DNA from: Onchocerca volvulus | Lineage: Eukaryota > Nematoda > Chromadorea > Rhabditida > Onchocercidae | Length of the DNA: 64,000 bases | Assembly (NCBI GenBank): GCA_000499405.2 | Contig: HG738137.1 | Coordinates: 16,355,601 to 16,419,600 of the forward strand | Reading direction: 5' to 3' | Shown: positions 52,986 to 64,000 of the stretch, in pieces | Layout: every line of letters starts with the position of its first letter | How positions within the stretch are numbered: position 1 is the first letter of the stretch | The notes under the pieces: model-generated | Databases searched by the model: none | The model's input: the letters and a program-made list of their open reading frames with translations, nothing else | Told to the model about the DNA's origin: nothing | Translations under genes and position numbers: made by a program

Positions 52986-53282
52986 ACATTGTTCACTAAG
53001 CTACTAAAACTCTAATGCACACCAAATCTGATTACTAAAAACTCTAATGTGCATTTAGGTTGCGACACATCTTGGATTAGTGAGCAACAGTTAAATGACA
53101 AATTTTTAAATTTCAAATTCGAAAAGCAAATCAAGTCCAATTTCATATATTTAAGAAAAAAGATTATAACTTTTGAACGACAATGTTAACTAAAAGAAAA
53201 CTAATACGAAAGCTATAAAGTTTTTATTATTCTAATAAAGAAATATACATACAAATACAAATGCGTATGTAATAATGCATGC

Positions 53283-53287
<5 letters not shown>

Positions 53288-53322
<35 letters not shown>
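53288..53322. repeat. AT dinucleotide microsatellite
   Basis: About 16 uninterrupted AT units. Confidence 0.9.
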
Positions 53323-53611
53323 TGATGGCAAATATACAACTGAGCAGCATGAAGAAATGTTAAAAAAAAAAAGCAGTTTCAATGGAAATAATTAAAAATC
53401 AGAAAATAAGCGATAAAGTAGAGAATTATAATTTAAAAGAAAAATTAAGATTAACATATATAACAAGGAAAATAATTCATATTTGCCCCAAACAGATATC
53501 ACTTCATTTGTTAAAAGTTTTTCGAGATTGGATGCAAAATCTCTAGACATAAAAAATCTTAACAAAGAATTATGATCGTAGGATAATGTAATAATTACTT
53601 TCAAAAATTTT

Positions 53612-53712
53612 GTCTATTGCCTAAACTTGAAACAACTAGTTCTTCATAACTATAAAAGCATTTCTAGTTATAAATGCATTTATCTATTGCTTAAACTTGA
53701 AACAACTAGTTG
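53612..53712. repeat. 28-bp direct repeat, two copies 70 bp apart
   Basis: TCTATTGC(C/T)TAAACTTGAAA followed by CAACTAGTT occurs twice, with a third partial CTAGTTATAAATGCATTTAT-like block between. Confidence 0.75.
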
Positions 53713-54865
53713 CTGAAAAAAACCAGTATAAGTTCAACTGCCATCATGCAGAAAAATTTTTCGCTCTTAATTGCTAGAGACAGAAATTTCGGACTATAAT
53801 TGTTCAAAAAATTAGAAAAATAAGAAACATCGAATATTACCTAAATAATAATATTTTTAAAATGGTAATAAGGCACAGGAAATTTAAGACTTTTTTGTTA
53901 GTGATTTTATTCTTTACTCTATATGAAACTTTAATTAAATAATATGTCATCATAATTTTTTTGCCATTACTCGGAGATAGATCGATTTCAACTTTTCTTT
54001 TTCCACAAATCCAAATCGAATTTAAATATTATTAATAGTTCTATCTCAAAAAAGTTGAAAAGAAGAACAATCAATGAAATATATTAAAACTCGAATCACG
54101 AAACTAAGATCGACCGGCGAAATAAAGTTTTATTAATATGAATTATTCATCTTCTAACAAATTTAATAGCGTTAAAGACTTCGTGGTGCTAATTTAGTAA
54201 AATTACTAAAGCTTTACTTTATAATTTATAAGATAGTAAAACTTTATTTCTAAAATGGCATCACAGTCAGAAACAATTACATTAAGTTTGAGCTCTTTCG
54301 TTTCAAAAGAAATAAGAATTTTAAAAAACCTGCAGTAGCTCAGAACGATATAATTATAGAGAATATTTCAAAAAATTAATATGCCTATCATAAGCAAACA
54401 TGGAGAAAAAAGAAAAAAAGTATAGCACTAAAATGTAATTTATCACTTGATGAATGAATATAAATAACACGAATATTATGCACCGGAGCATCCTTTTCGG
54501 CATTGACTGAAAAAATAAATTTAACAGTGAAATTCCTCAGTGTAATCTGAATTCTACTTTTTTGAAAGTACCGATTTTTTTTTTTTTTAAATACTGGTTA
54601 GAGACTTTCATGATATTGTATTATTCACCTGGTAATAATATTAAGAAAATATATTTGTGGATGTTTTTCAGCAAACAAAGAAGCTACTGATGGGTAATGA
54701 TTGACTGTATTAAAAACTATGAGTTCGGCAATCAGCACTGCAAGCTGTTTTAAAGAAAATAATATATGTTCATTTTTAGCCCGTATAATCGGCATGTTTG
54801 ATTGTGAAAGATACTCAATAAATTGAAGTATATTCAACAATTTTAGCTGTAGAACTTACGAAAAA

Positions 54866-57855
54866 TTAACTTGATGTAATTCCATAATTGGTTAGCGTCA
54901 TAGAAGATATTTTTTTCACTCCATCACTCTCATTATCTTCTGGAGAAACCAATGTTAATGCAGTAATAGCAGACGAGTCAAATACTAATGCAGACTTCGA
55001 TGAAGTAATACTTGTCTGCCTGCAAATCACTTTTTTATATGACTTTATAAAACATGGCATGAACAAATTTCTGCTGTCTTCTTCAGATTTATCATCAAAA
55101 TGTTGTAAAGAATATTCATATATAATGAAAAAAAAATAATTATTGTTTATGCATATTTGGCACCTGCAGAGGCTTAGATGATCCATTTTCGATGGTTTGT
55201 TCTCTTGATTGAACTCAATATTTTGTTTTGCACATTTATGCAAACTTATATCGACATTTCCATTACTTCTGTAGCTAACTGATGGTTTCTGAAAGACTGA
55301 TTCCGACGAGGTATCGTGTCTGAAATGTAAATAGTAAATAATCGATTATTAAAGCCCTCTAACACTAGACTAGAATTGTCGAGTATTTTGATGTTATATG
55401 CAGCTTCACCTAAGAATTTAACATCAGAGACAATCTCATCTCGTTTCTATAAGATCTTAATAAACAACAGCATTGCAATATCAACTACTGCTGTTTTAAT
55501 CCAGATTCCTCTTCAGTCAGTTACATTCATGACATGCTTGGGAGTTTGAGAATATCGAAACCATTTTTTTAACAAAATTACCGTTCGTTGACAATATGGA
55601 ACAATAAATCTTGCAAATTCGACAGAGTTTTTCCCATTTTTTTTGTGTTTATACCAAACGACCAACGAAGTTGTGATATATTTTTATTTAGTAACAACAT
55701 GCCTTCTTTAAATTTTTCACGATTCCGTGTTATACCATACAGAGGATATCTAAATAGATGAACTTTTTAATGAACTCTAATGAACCATTTATTTTTAAAC
55801 TTCTTTAATTGAAAATAAATTAAAAAATACGTGAAGATGGAAAAGTTCTGATTCTCAAATCTGGAGGAAAGTTTAACGACACATGATCTAAAAAGTGAAA
55901 AGTTTCACGATAAGCATTATTGAGCAATTTAAAAAATTCATAAAACACCTACGTTTCATCAAGTACTGGATCTTTTATCGTTGATTTTGAGCCGAAAAAA
56001 CACATTCCGTATTGATATGGAAAATTATATATCCGAGATAGTAAAGATAAGACTTGAATAACATACCCTATAGCACCACTTACTTCTATATCAGAATGTC
56101 CTGGAAATCATATTATTACAATCATTCGATATCTCAGCAAATTCATAACAAATAAATTAAAATTGCTATCGAAAACTAAAGATGAAATTAAAGAATTAAG
56201 TATAATATAAAATCAAAGAATTAACCAAGAAACGATAAAGCGTCCGGAAGATGAAGACCAGCAATGCAAGCTATTGAATGGCACGCACATGATGAAGACA
56301 TCAAACGCGTTTCCGATGATGCATTCAAATTGATAACAAAAATATGCATTAGATCATCAACCATCTTCCTTCGACGCCACGCCAAATGTGAAGCGATCAA
56401 GAGCAAATTATCCCTTTAAAAAAAAGAAAAAAAAATTGCATGATTTCGCAAAAGGTTTGAAATAACAGACATAAATTATAGGTGACATGAACATTTACAT
56501 ATGCTAATCAAATGTTCTTTCTAAGGCTATTAAATAAGCAACTAAGTTTTTTTACGTGTTATCATGAAATTAATATAACAGTACTACATAAGATACTACA
56601 GAACCTTTATCTAAGGTTTGCACTTTGATGAAAATAATTAAATAAAGACCATACTTTGCCAAAGAAAGTGCAGTTTTCCGTTTTAGCAAATCTTCTTGAA
56701 TTTTTATAACTTCGTTTGATCGTTTATTAGTCATCATATCTATAAAAGCATACTAACTAAGGATTATTGTAATTTTATGCCGATATAAATAATCAGATGA
56801 TATTTGTACCCAGTAATTTACATTCCATAAACTGATGATGGCTTGGGGATGATTCTATTAAAGCTAGACGGCCAATCTACGTAACTTTCTAATTGAAAGG
56901 AAATGAACGAATGATTAAAAAATGTGAACTCAAAATACCAATTTTTCTAATTTCCCAATAAATCTATTTAATTCTTTAAAAGTATTATTCGTTTTTCCTT
57001 TACGATTACCACATGATTACTTCGATTTTCAAAAAAATCGAATCATGTGGTAATCGTATAGGAAAAACGAATAATACTTTTTCTGATGTTCCGAGATGTG
57101 ACTAGGAATGAAAACGTGATCTTTTCTACCCAAATAAATCTACAGTTCTAGTCTCCTTATTTTTCTAATCTTATAAATATTATATAGTACGAATAAATTG
57201 ATTAAAAATCAAATACCTTTCTGGAATTTTCCGTCATTAAAATGAATCAATTTCATACGACATGTCATTACACGACATTTCTGTCTCTCCACACAATCCC
57301 GCAGTGCTTGCAATTCAACTTGTTCACATTTTACTCGCTCGGCCTTAAGCAAAAATTTAAAGATAGGAACTCCTTATTTTTTTCTTTATTTTTGACAGAA
57401 CAAAATTTGAAATCCGGATTTTCCAAAATAAGAAAATCTAACCAAGTCACGATATTCTTGTTCATTTGCTAACAATGCATCTAAATTTTTCCGTTGAAGC
57501 ATAGTTTTTTCTTGTGCTTCTTGTAATGCACGACAAACATCGCGCAATCTGCAACAATAAAATATTTGCTTCATACCTCCTGGTATTTCACGTCAGTTAT
57601 CACAAGTATAAAAACAAATTTGATCGTTACACATGATAAATATATACTGTCTATCACTGATTCGTGAAGTACAGAACTTTTATATTAGTTTAAATTCAAG
57701 TTCCTACTAAACAAATGAATCAATTCAATCCAATACCTTTTCCAACTGCTGTATGTATAGGATGGAACAAGTTTGTCTTTTGAAATACGCGAAGTTGACG
57801 GTTCATTTATGTTTGCTTCAGCAATCACCTTCACATTTTCGGATGGTTGATTCAT
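54866..57855 (-). CDS. UVRAG: Atg14/UVRAG-family subunit of class III PI3-kinase complex
   Basis: Minus-strand exons 57855-57737, 57548-57443, 57343-57272, 56876-56822, 56739-56655, 56413-56226, 56100-55953, 55887-55831, 55749-55582, 55319-55164 and 55019-54866 give 435 aa in one phase; an in-frame TAG precedes the ATG. Residues about 40-150 are coiled coil (LRDVCRALQEAQEK, KIQEDLLKRKTAL). The C-terminal half is the PF10186-type domain: IAGLHLPDALSFLGHSDIEV, SGAIGYVIQVLSLLSRIYNF, CFFGSKSTIKD, YPLYGI and the MLLLNKNISQLRWSFGI block, in the order seen in UVRAG. UVRAG with VPS34, VPS15 and Beclin 1 makes PI3P on endosomes and promotes endosome and autophagosome maturation. No N-terminal C2 domain precedes the coiled coil, so Atg14 or a shortened UVRAG is possible. 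Exon 3 could instead read on to 57217, but that phase does not fit the next exons. Confidence 0.8.
56978..57082. repeat. Long near-perfect inverted repeat in a UVRAG-gene intron
   Basis: Two arms of about 50 bp starting AAAAGTATTATTCGTTTTTC and ending GAAAAACGAATAATACTTTT are reverse complements with one mismatch and a three-base insertion, separated by almost no loop. It lies in the intron 56877-57271. Low divergence indicates a young foldback element or an active hairpin. Confidence 0.9.
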
Positions 57856-58492
57856 CTAACTTCAATATCAAATACAAATGAAACTATCTGAAATTTCATT
57901 TTTCTTTTTCAATTTTACAAAGACATTCCGTCTCTAAATTATCTCCCGAAACTTACCATTCAGATAGTAAACATGTCATTGTCATGAAGATGAAATATTG
58001 ATTACAGTAATAATATATAAATTAATCAAACTGAAACACATCAAGAGATACTCGATACATTCTATCACATCACAAGCAACGAAAAAAAAAAAAAAAAAAA
58101 AAATCCAACACTCAAAGTCACACTAAACGATATAGGACGTCTTTTACGCAATTCATGTAGATTGATGAACCTTTCTAATAGATTGCTGTTTTGAGTGTTA
58201 TTTTTTCTTATGTAAAAAGATAAATGAAAACCTCATCCTTCAATTACGATTCTATAACGATTTTACATGAATTTAAACAGTTATTATGGAAATCCCATCA
58301 TTTATACACAAAATATACATACTTCAATTCATTTACTTCTTCGAAAAAAGTCAATACAAAAAAAAATATATATATTTGTATACATATATACGCAAGAAAA
58401 AGAAAACACAAATCGAGCAAAGAAATGACGAGATATTGAAAGCAATATTTTACAATTTGATTGTAAGGTTTGTGGATTGTTTCATATCACAA
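57856..58492. other. Spacer between UVRAG-like and FAM32A genes
   Basis: About 640 bases, AT-rich, with a 23-base A run near 58081-58103. On the minus strand this is the 3' flank of FAM32A and the 5' flank of the UVRAG-like gene. The AG (57856-57857) directly before the UVRAG ATG could be a trans-splice acceptor. Open frames near 58224-58507 (+) are Lys/Tyr-rich and not credible. Confidence 0.55.
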
Positions 58493-59760
58493 TCACTTCG
58501 TCCATGAAACTTTGGGTATATCGTTGAATTCGGTTAATTCACTCATCTGTTGATTGAACTTTTCAACTTTTTCACGATGACTTACCGCAGCTTTCTTCGC
58601 CAATCGTTCGAACTGTAAAAATATAAAGAGTGTCTGCTTCAAAGCATTTAAATTATGTCCGCTGACAGAGAAGAAAATAATCACATGGAAATGAATCATC
58701 AACTATAAAGTTAAAAACGAAAAAATTTAAATCTGTTATAATTTGCCTTTGTAATATTACACTTTAATACAGCAACACTGACCAACAAGTAATATATGAT
58801 ATTTAATAATTTTTGTGAAAAATAGTTTTACGTTTCCTCTCGCATAATGCAATCATTTCGTTTATAAAATTTTTGGATTCAGTTCATATCTGGCCTCAAA
58901 TCATCTAGTGTGTAGCCACTAACTTTTGGAATACTGTAACTGCACTATGATGAAAAGATTACTTAGCTCAATACAGCCTTGAAAAAGCCAAATTATCATA
59001 TAAGCTGAATAAATTTAAAAAAAAAAAAATTTTGCCTGATTTTGCAATTGTCGCTTCTCAAATGTTATCTCCGCTGCTGTCTTATATGTAACTGTTGTAT
59101 CAGCATCTTTGTGGATAGTTATGTCAATATTTTTCACGTCAACATTTTCTTTCTTCTAAAAAATATGATGATTTCAATTAATCAAAAAAAGAGTTACCAT
59201 CTTCGTTTTTTTTTCTCCAAATCTCTAAAACACAAACTGTATTAATTTTGCAAGCAAATATTTAAGCTTTCTTTTACATTTCAGCATTTTGAGTTTGTCA
59301 TTCAACTAAAAAATCCCAATTCTTATTAAAACCTTTCTATTTCGGAGAAAGATGATGCAATAAATTTCGCAAATATAAATGAAGTAAATTTGATAATAAA
59401 ACATAAGAAATTTAGGATTTGATTAAAGAATAGTTCATCCAAGTAAGCCTTACTATAGCAGTATTTTACGAAAAATATTTTATGAACTGCATCATTTCAA
59501 ATCACTGATAGCAACTCCCGGTTATTATACTACCATTTCACGAACAATATCAATACAAGAATAAAACCATTCTACAAATAGTATTATTTAAAATGAAACA
59601 TTATTCTAAACATGCACTATTCCGAAAAAAAAGTTCCCAAAATTTTAAATACAAAACTTACTTTTTTCTTGAATTTTGATTTGCCCTTCTTCAACTTCAG
59701 ACCACCTCGGACCACTTCCTTGTATGGATCATTATTGTTGCTGCTGATATCGTTACTCAT
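58493..59760 (-). CDS. FAM32A: FAM32A-like nuclear/spliceosomal protein
   Basis: Minus-strand exons 59760-59662, 59155-59036 and 58612-58493 give 112 aa, the same length as vertebrate FAM32A. The N-terminus has the family start DPYKEVVRGGLKLKKGKSKF, the middle is Lys-rich, and the C-terminus is the diagnostic FERLAKKAAVSHREKVEKFN ... FNDIPKVSWTK. Human FAM32A is a small protein found in late spliceosomes, where it helps dock the 3' splice site; it has also been linked to apoptosis. Intron 2 must start with GC: the exon ends AATCAG and the next bases are GCAAAATTT, no GT alternative keeps the phase, and the following exon starts at TTTTACAG|TTC in frame. A TTTTAG acceptor-like site ends three bases upstream of the ATG, fitting a spliced-leader acceptor. 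Confidence 0.93.
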
Positions 59761-59763
59761 TTC

Positions 59764-59772
59764 CTAAAACTC
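59764..59772 (-). promoter_or_regulatory. Candidate spliced-leader acceptor of FAM32A
   Basis: On the minus strand GGAGTTTTAG is followed by GAA and then the start ATG, so the 5' UTR would be only three bases after trans-splicing. This spacing is typical of nematode SL-accepting genes. Inference from sequence alone. Confidence 0.4.
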
Positions 59773-59896
59773 CGAGAGAACCAGTTTTCCAGATATCAAA
59801 AAAAAGAAAAAAATTATATTTAGCAGAAACATTTACACAGACACCGACAATTTAACCAATGTGAATAAATGGAATAGCTTGATACAGGCAAGATAT

Positions 59897-59966
59897 AAAT
59901 ATCTAATATATAGCAGTATAGCACTGTTCTTGCAAATATCTAATATATAGCAGTATAGCACTGTTC
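59897..59966. repeat. 33-bp direct duplication upstream of FAM32A
   Basis: AAATATCTAATATATAGCAG followed by TATAGCACTGTTC occurs twice, identical, with a 37-base period. It lies about 140 bases upstream of the FAM32A start. Confidence 0.85.
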
Positions 59967-62721
59967 AAGATTGAATGATCACAGTTATGAATCGTAGTAG
60001 AGATTCCGAAAATTTCCAGAATTTAACTGGATAATTCGTGACCTATCGGAACTCAACTCGTGACCTATCTGAAAACAAGATTGTAACCACAAATAAACAG
60101 TATCAAAAACTCTTAGCAATCTGAACACAAACCAGTCTAGCTTGTTATACTTTGCCATGATATGAATGACCTACCTGTGATGCTTTAAAAAACACAGAGT
60201 GGTCGACGGACACGTTAAGTATGATTGACAAGCGTGCGTCATGTGTGTTACGTGTGGTTAGTGGGCGGTCGTTATATGTGTTACGTGTTGCATCACTTAA
60301 AGTTTATATTTTTTAGCTTCTGCCACATATTATACATTGCGTGTTTATAACTTTACATGTATTTCTTCCAGAGTTTCAGAACCTAAACAATGAACAAACA
60401 ATTAAACATACTAATTCGAACTATACTAGTCAAAAAGAAAATTGGTTATTATCCTATTTAGTCGAAGTTCAAGTGGAATACAGTATATTTTCCAGATCCA
60501 CGTCCTAGTCTGTTGCTCGAACTAATCACTCTATTTCTTCTCTTTTTTTTTTTGTTGTTTAAAAATAATATGATAGATTTGGCACGATGATGAGTCTCGT
60601 TTCATTCGAATAAACTGACTTATGTAGAACTGTTGGGTATAAATAACTAATAACATTCGTACTGAATGAAAAATTTGGAATAATTTTTTATTTGAATTCA
60701 AAATGGATCATAAAATAAAACAGGCAACTTGTAATATCTAGCAATGTACTTGTACCAAGAATTGCTTACTGTAGTGATTCAAAAGTTTTTGCGAAAAAGA
60801 AAAAGATGTGGGTTTGTCAATGATGAGAAATGATCGATTATGGAGTGGGAAAGTTCAAAATGATAAGCTGAGAGTAATCATTTTTCCCTTTATTAGTACA
60901 GGGTCGTTCGATAATTTAAACAAACTGGAAAGATGAATAAATTCGATAAAATATCAATCATGAATCAATTATAATTGAGGAAGAATCACGTTTTAAAGTA
61001 TCGTTTTGTCTTTATAATAATACGAATAATTTTTGGATTTAACAGTAACTCGTGATGAAAATTGAAGTAATTACAATGCGCGTGACCTATGGGGTAGAAA
61101 AAGTTCCGAAGTATTTCTTGTAGTCGAATTTGATGGTTTTTTTTTTTTTTTTTTTGACGCTACAGCCTTTTGAATTGAAATCATTACACCCAAGAACATA
61201 TTTAACTAACTGATGAGATGCGCTAAAACGAATTAATCTCTATGACAACATCATCTACAATTGCTTCAAAATCAGATTTTTCAAACGAGGTTTTGTTTTA
61301 TTTGTCATATTTACCCTGTCAAAAAACCTTCTTCAATCATCTTAAGAACTTAATGAGCAGGATGCAGGAAATAACTTCAACAGGTTGCATACCTATGCTA
61401 CCGATGTATGGATTTTTATATGGACTAAGGAATAAAAGAATTTATTTCTTATTTGCAAAAATGTGACTGTCATGGTTCATATTCAAATCAATAAAAATGC
61501 ATTTTTTTCTGGTTATAATATTTTGGAACTCAAGTTTTGAATGCGCGAATACTGTGCACAACCTGGAATGATAGTAAGAAGAATTGGATCATTTCAAAAT
61601 TACAATAAAATCAGTATGTTTGATTATACAAAATTAATAATACAGTTGCATTCAGTCTGATTCGGATGTTCGATAAGTCTGACGAACTTTTGTGCTTTTT
61701 CCCGATATTATATAGTTTTTTTATGTAAATGTTCTTTGCGGCTTTTGACACAACGTTTCAAATTCATCACCGATTGTTTTAAAATTTTGACACAACGTTG
61801 CATTCGAATAAGCGCGTGTTTTTGTACAGATATATCTACTTTTTTTTTACTTATGAAACTTGCGACAGGTAAAAGTGACCGGACATTTTTATTTAAATAG
61901 ATTAACTGGACCGGTCCACGCTTCGTGTCCAGCTAGTCTATAAAATTATGCCATAAGAAAAGTATTGTTAGATCTAATAAGAAATGAGTTCCAACTGCGT
62001 GAATATTGTATAAAGATTCGATTTGGATATCATTATTTTTTATATCATTGTTCTCAATATCATTACTGTGATTCCAATTCAAAAATTACTTCATTAGCAG
62101 CTACTCCAATCGTTTTCTTTCTTGAATTCTTTTTCCCGCTCTCTACTCTTACCTCGTCCACTCTTTGAAGATAGAATCGGATTTTAAGAAATATTCCTTC
62201 TGCAGTAGTTCAGCTGTGCAGGGCAATCTGTTTTAAACAGTTTAAGAGGTCAGACCGGTTATGACTCGACCAACTTGTTTGCTCAAAATAAGCGTGAATC
62301 GATAATCGATTTGGTATAACTCGTTGGAACATGCTCAACAATGTTTTGTTTTGAGACAGATTGCCCTTTTGAGAGAAAAAAATAGATTTCAAACTTCGTT
62401 GGTTTTGGTCCCTCACATGTTGATATTTCTGTTATACTATTTTGTTCTGAATTTTTGGAAATTTTCGAATTTCATTCAAAACTATGAACATTGATCATGT
62501 TAGAAATTTGCAATTATGTCAAATAGTTATTCCAAGATTTGAAGATGAAATAATATTTCATCGAACAATGTGATAAATTATCAAATTATCTTGTTCGAAA
62601 CTGAGCATTTCTGTTCCTCATTTGCCTCAATCGAAGGATAGGATAAGGTATATTCTTCAAGAAGACCGTTAAATTTCATCAATTAATTCATCAATTAAAA
62701 ACAAAAATTCACATGAAATTA

Positions 62722-63562
62722 TCAACATTTATGCCGATGTATTGTATTTCTATTAAGGAGTATTCGCAGGGATGGATAGCCAAGAATAAGTGTTTGTAAC
62801 ATCCATTTTAGAGTATTATATCGTGATATATGCAACATATTGCATAATTTCAGAGAGTATAATGATTCGCCAAAATGCACTATCAATGCGAACAGGTTGG
62901 TTGCTATGCAGAATGAGGGAAAACGTACTCCTAGAAATTCCAAAAATTTTCCTGGTATACCGAATTGACCAAACCAATATGCATCATACCATGACATCTA
63001 AACAAAATTGTTTCAACGAGACTATAATTTAAGATTTGATGTAGCCCAGATGTTCATATAAAAGAAATATTTATAAATTATTCCCATTATTTTACAATAA
63101 AGCATTTTATGAAGATCAATTCAAAAATTTGTTAATATAATTTGCAATGCAACAAAAGATTCTTCGCAATTTTAATCGTTTTTTTTTTTTAATTTTTTTC
63201 CAATTATTCCTTAATATTATTACTCTTCAAATACTCAATAGAGAGGGCTATCACTAATATCAGTAATTTCGTAAAAAGAGGAGGGAAACGATTTGTCCTA
63301 TTTTTCTTCAACAAATTTGTCAGCCATCAAAAAGATGAAAACGCCAAAGTTCAATCCTAAAAATATAAAATAATCATTTAAAGCGGAAAAAATTTTCAGA
63401 ATTATGAATTTAACACATGAAAAATTGATCGCTATACTGGAAAAATATAAGAGAGATTTTCATCAATAATAATAAAAAGCACAAACTCACAAAATTGATC
63501 CAGAGCGCAATCGGTATAAGAATCCACCAGATAAGATGAGGTGATCTGAAGAAATCGTCCAT
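62722..63562 (-). CDS. TMEM254: TMEM254-like small multi-pass membrane protein
   Basis: Minus-strand exons 63562-63491 (MDDFFRSPHLIWWILIPIAL..., donor GTGAGT) and 62997-62722 join in phase to 115 aa, close to the 123 aa of human TMEM254. Residues 8-23 are the first membrane helix. The conserved core is ALIVHFGESLYSLKLC (compare WLIHVGESLYAIVLC in vertebrates) followed by the WMLQTLILGYPSLRILL helix, in the expected spacing; the C-terminus is basic (HRHKC). No biochemical function is established for the family. Start choice: an upstream in-frame Met at 63631 exists, but the shorter start fits family length better. Confidence 0.8.
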
Positions 63563-64000
63563 TCCACTCGAATTTTGAAATTCAAAAATCTTATTTCGGA
63601 AATGAAAGCAGTATGAAAATTGTCTTCTCAAAGTCGACTACTATCAAATATTTCTTCTAATTTTTTAAAAAATTCTGAAGAAAATTACAAATGATTGAAA
63701 GCATTTGTATCAGATAAGAAATGCTTAATGTTAGCGAATGATACATTATTATAATAAATTGTCAGTTATTGTAACAGAAAATAAAAATAATTAAAGGGAT
63801 AAGTTCAAAACTAATCGGAGATAAGAAATAGGTCAACAGCGATGACAAGGTTATTTCCATTGCCTAATCCCTTGTGATGTTTACAATTTTGACGCTTTTC
63901 AAGTAGAATGAATGTGAATAAAATAAATATACCATCGGGCTGTTTTCCTTACAGATATTTCAAAGATCGGCGCTTTGAATGACGAATAATTTATTTCTAA
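63563..64000. other. Upstream flank of the TMEM254-like gene
   Basis: AT-rich sequence at the window edge. It should hold the promoter or trans-splice region of the minus-strand TMEM254-like gene. I see no further exon. Confidence 0.5.

Larger units (their letters stand above)
52712..54865. other. Spacer between VPS41 and the UVRAG-like gene
   Basis: 2.15 kb of AT-rich DNA without a supported gene. It holds three short repeats (listed) and an AT microsatellite. A GAAGTTAG acceptor-like sequence lies six bases upstream of the VPS41 ATG on the minus strand, possibly a trans-splice site. Confidence 0.55.
59761..62721. other. Spacer between FAM32A and TMEM254-like genes
   Basis: About 3 kb with no supported gene. 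It has a 33-bp duplication (59897-59966), a TGTGTTACGTGT duplication near 60245-60290, and TTTTGACACAACGTT twice at about 61745 and 61787. The open frame 62210-62416 (-) encodes 68 residues without recognisable features and has no clear splice sites. Confidence 0.5.

Noticed and set aside
54888..55139. Plus-strand 83-residue open frame
   Set aside because: Antisense to the last UVRAG exon; no independent evidence.
57217..57271. Extension of UVRAG exon 3 (VMTCRMKLIHFNDGKFQK)
   Set aside because: Open and followed by a donor, but its phase is incompatible with every downstream exon I could find; the GTAATG donor at 57271 makes the whole gene consistent. Kept as an ambiguity only.
61740..61805. 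Duplicated TTTTGACACAACGTT as possible transposon ends
   Set aside because: The copies are direct, not inverted, only 40 bases apart, and there is no transposase frame nearby.
62210..62416. 68-residue minus-strand open frame
   Set aside because: No recognisable motif, no splice sites and no neighbour context; probably chance.

Overview
The window looks like nuclear DNA of a nematode, most likely a filarial or other spirurid clade III worm. It is very AT-rich. Genes are cut into many short exons by AT-rich introns that begin GT (twice GC) and end in TTTTCAG or TTTTTAG-type acceptors. Several start codons sit a few bases after an acceptor-like AG, as expected for spliced-leader trans-splicing. 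The recognisable proteins are conserved animal housekeeping or developmental proteins. The species call is inference. Gene models were built by hand from reading-frame continuity and splice phase, not from transcripts.

Layout, left to right. (1) 1-2693: AT-rich upstream DNA, then an aristaless/Arx-type paired-like homeobox gene on + (2694-8273, 8 exons, 526 aa), with a 19-bp minisatellite in one intron. (2) 10296-12203 on -: an unrecognised secreted or type I membrane protein. (3) 14626-16209 on -: a small LAPTM-like multi-pass membrane protein (172 aa). (4) 16210-21620: gene-poor DNA with two families of tandem repeats. (5) 21621-31881 on +: a complete TANGO1/MIA3-type ER exit-site collagen cargo receptor (22 exons, about 1360 aa). 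(6) 31882-35995: gene-poor DNA with old direct duplications. (7) 35996-39175 on +: an apyrase/CANT1-type calcium-activated nucleotidase (6 exons, 373 aa). (8) 41774-44032 on +: a CTR/SLC31 copper transporter (5 exons, 263 aa). (9) 45841-63562 on -: four genes in the same orientation, in transcription order TMEM254-like, FAM32A, an Atg14/UVRAG-family PI3-kinase complex subunit, and VPS41 (HOPS tethering subunit, RING at the C-terminus).

Functional links. TANGO1 serves export of large cargo such as collagen from the ER, a heavy task in a cuticle-making worm. UVRAG and VPS41 both act in late-endosome/lysosome and autophagosome fusion, and mammalian UVRAG is reported to bind the class C Vps/HOPS machinery, so their tandem arrangement is suggestive. 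The CTR and LAPTM-like proteins are also membrane or endolysosomal proteins.

I found no tRNA, rRNA, CRISPR array, plasmid or phage feature and no clearly novel system. The most unusual signals are two GC-AG introns with nearly identical donors, a frame-independent minisatellite in an intron whose length is divisible by three, a histidine-rich luminal segment in TANGO1, several near-perfect hairpins, and one VPS41 exon junction with no canonical donor in the required phase.
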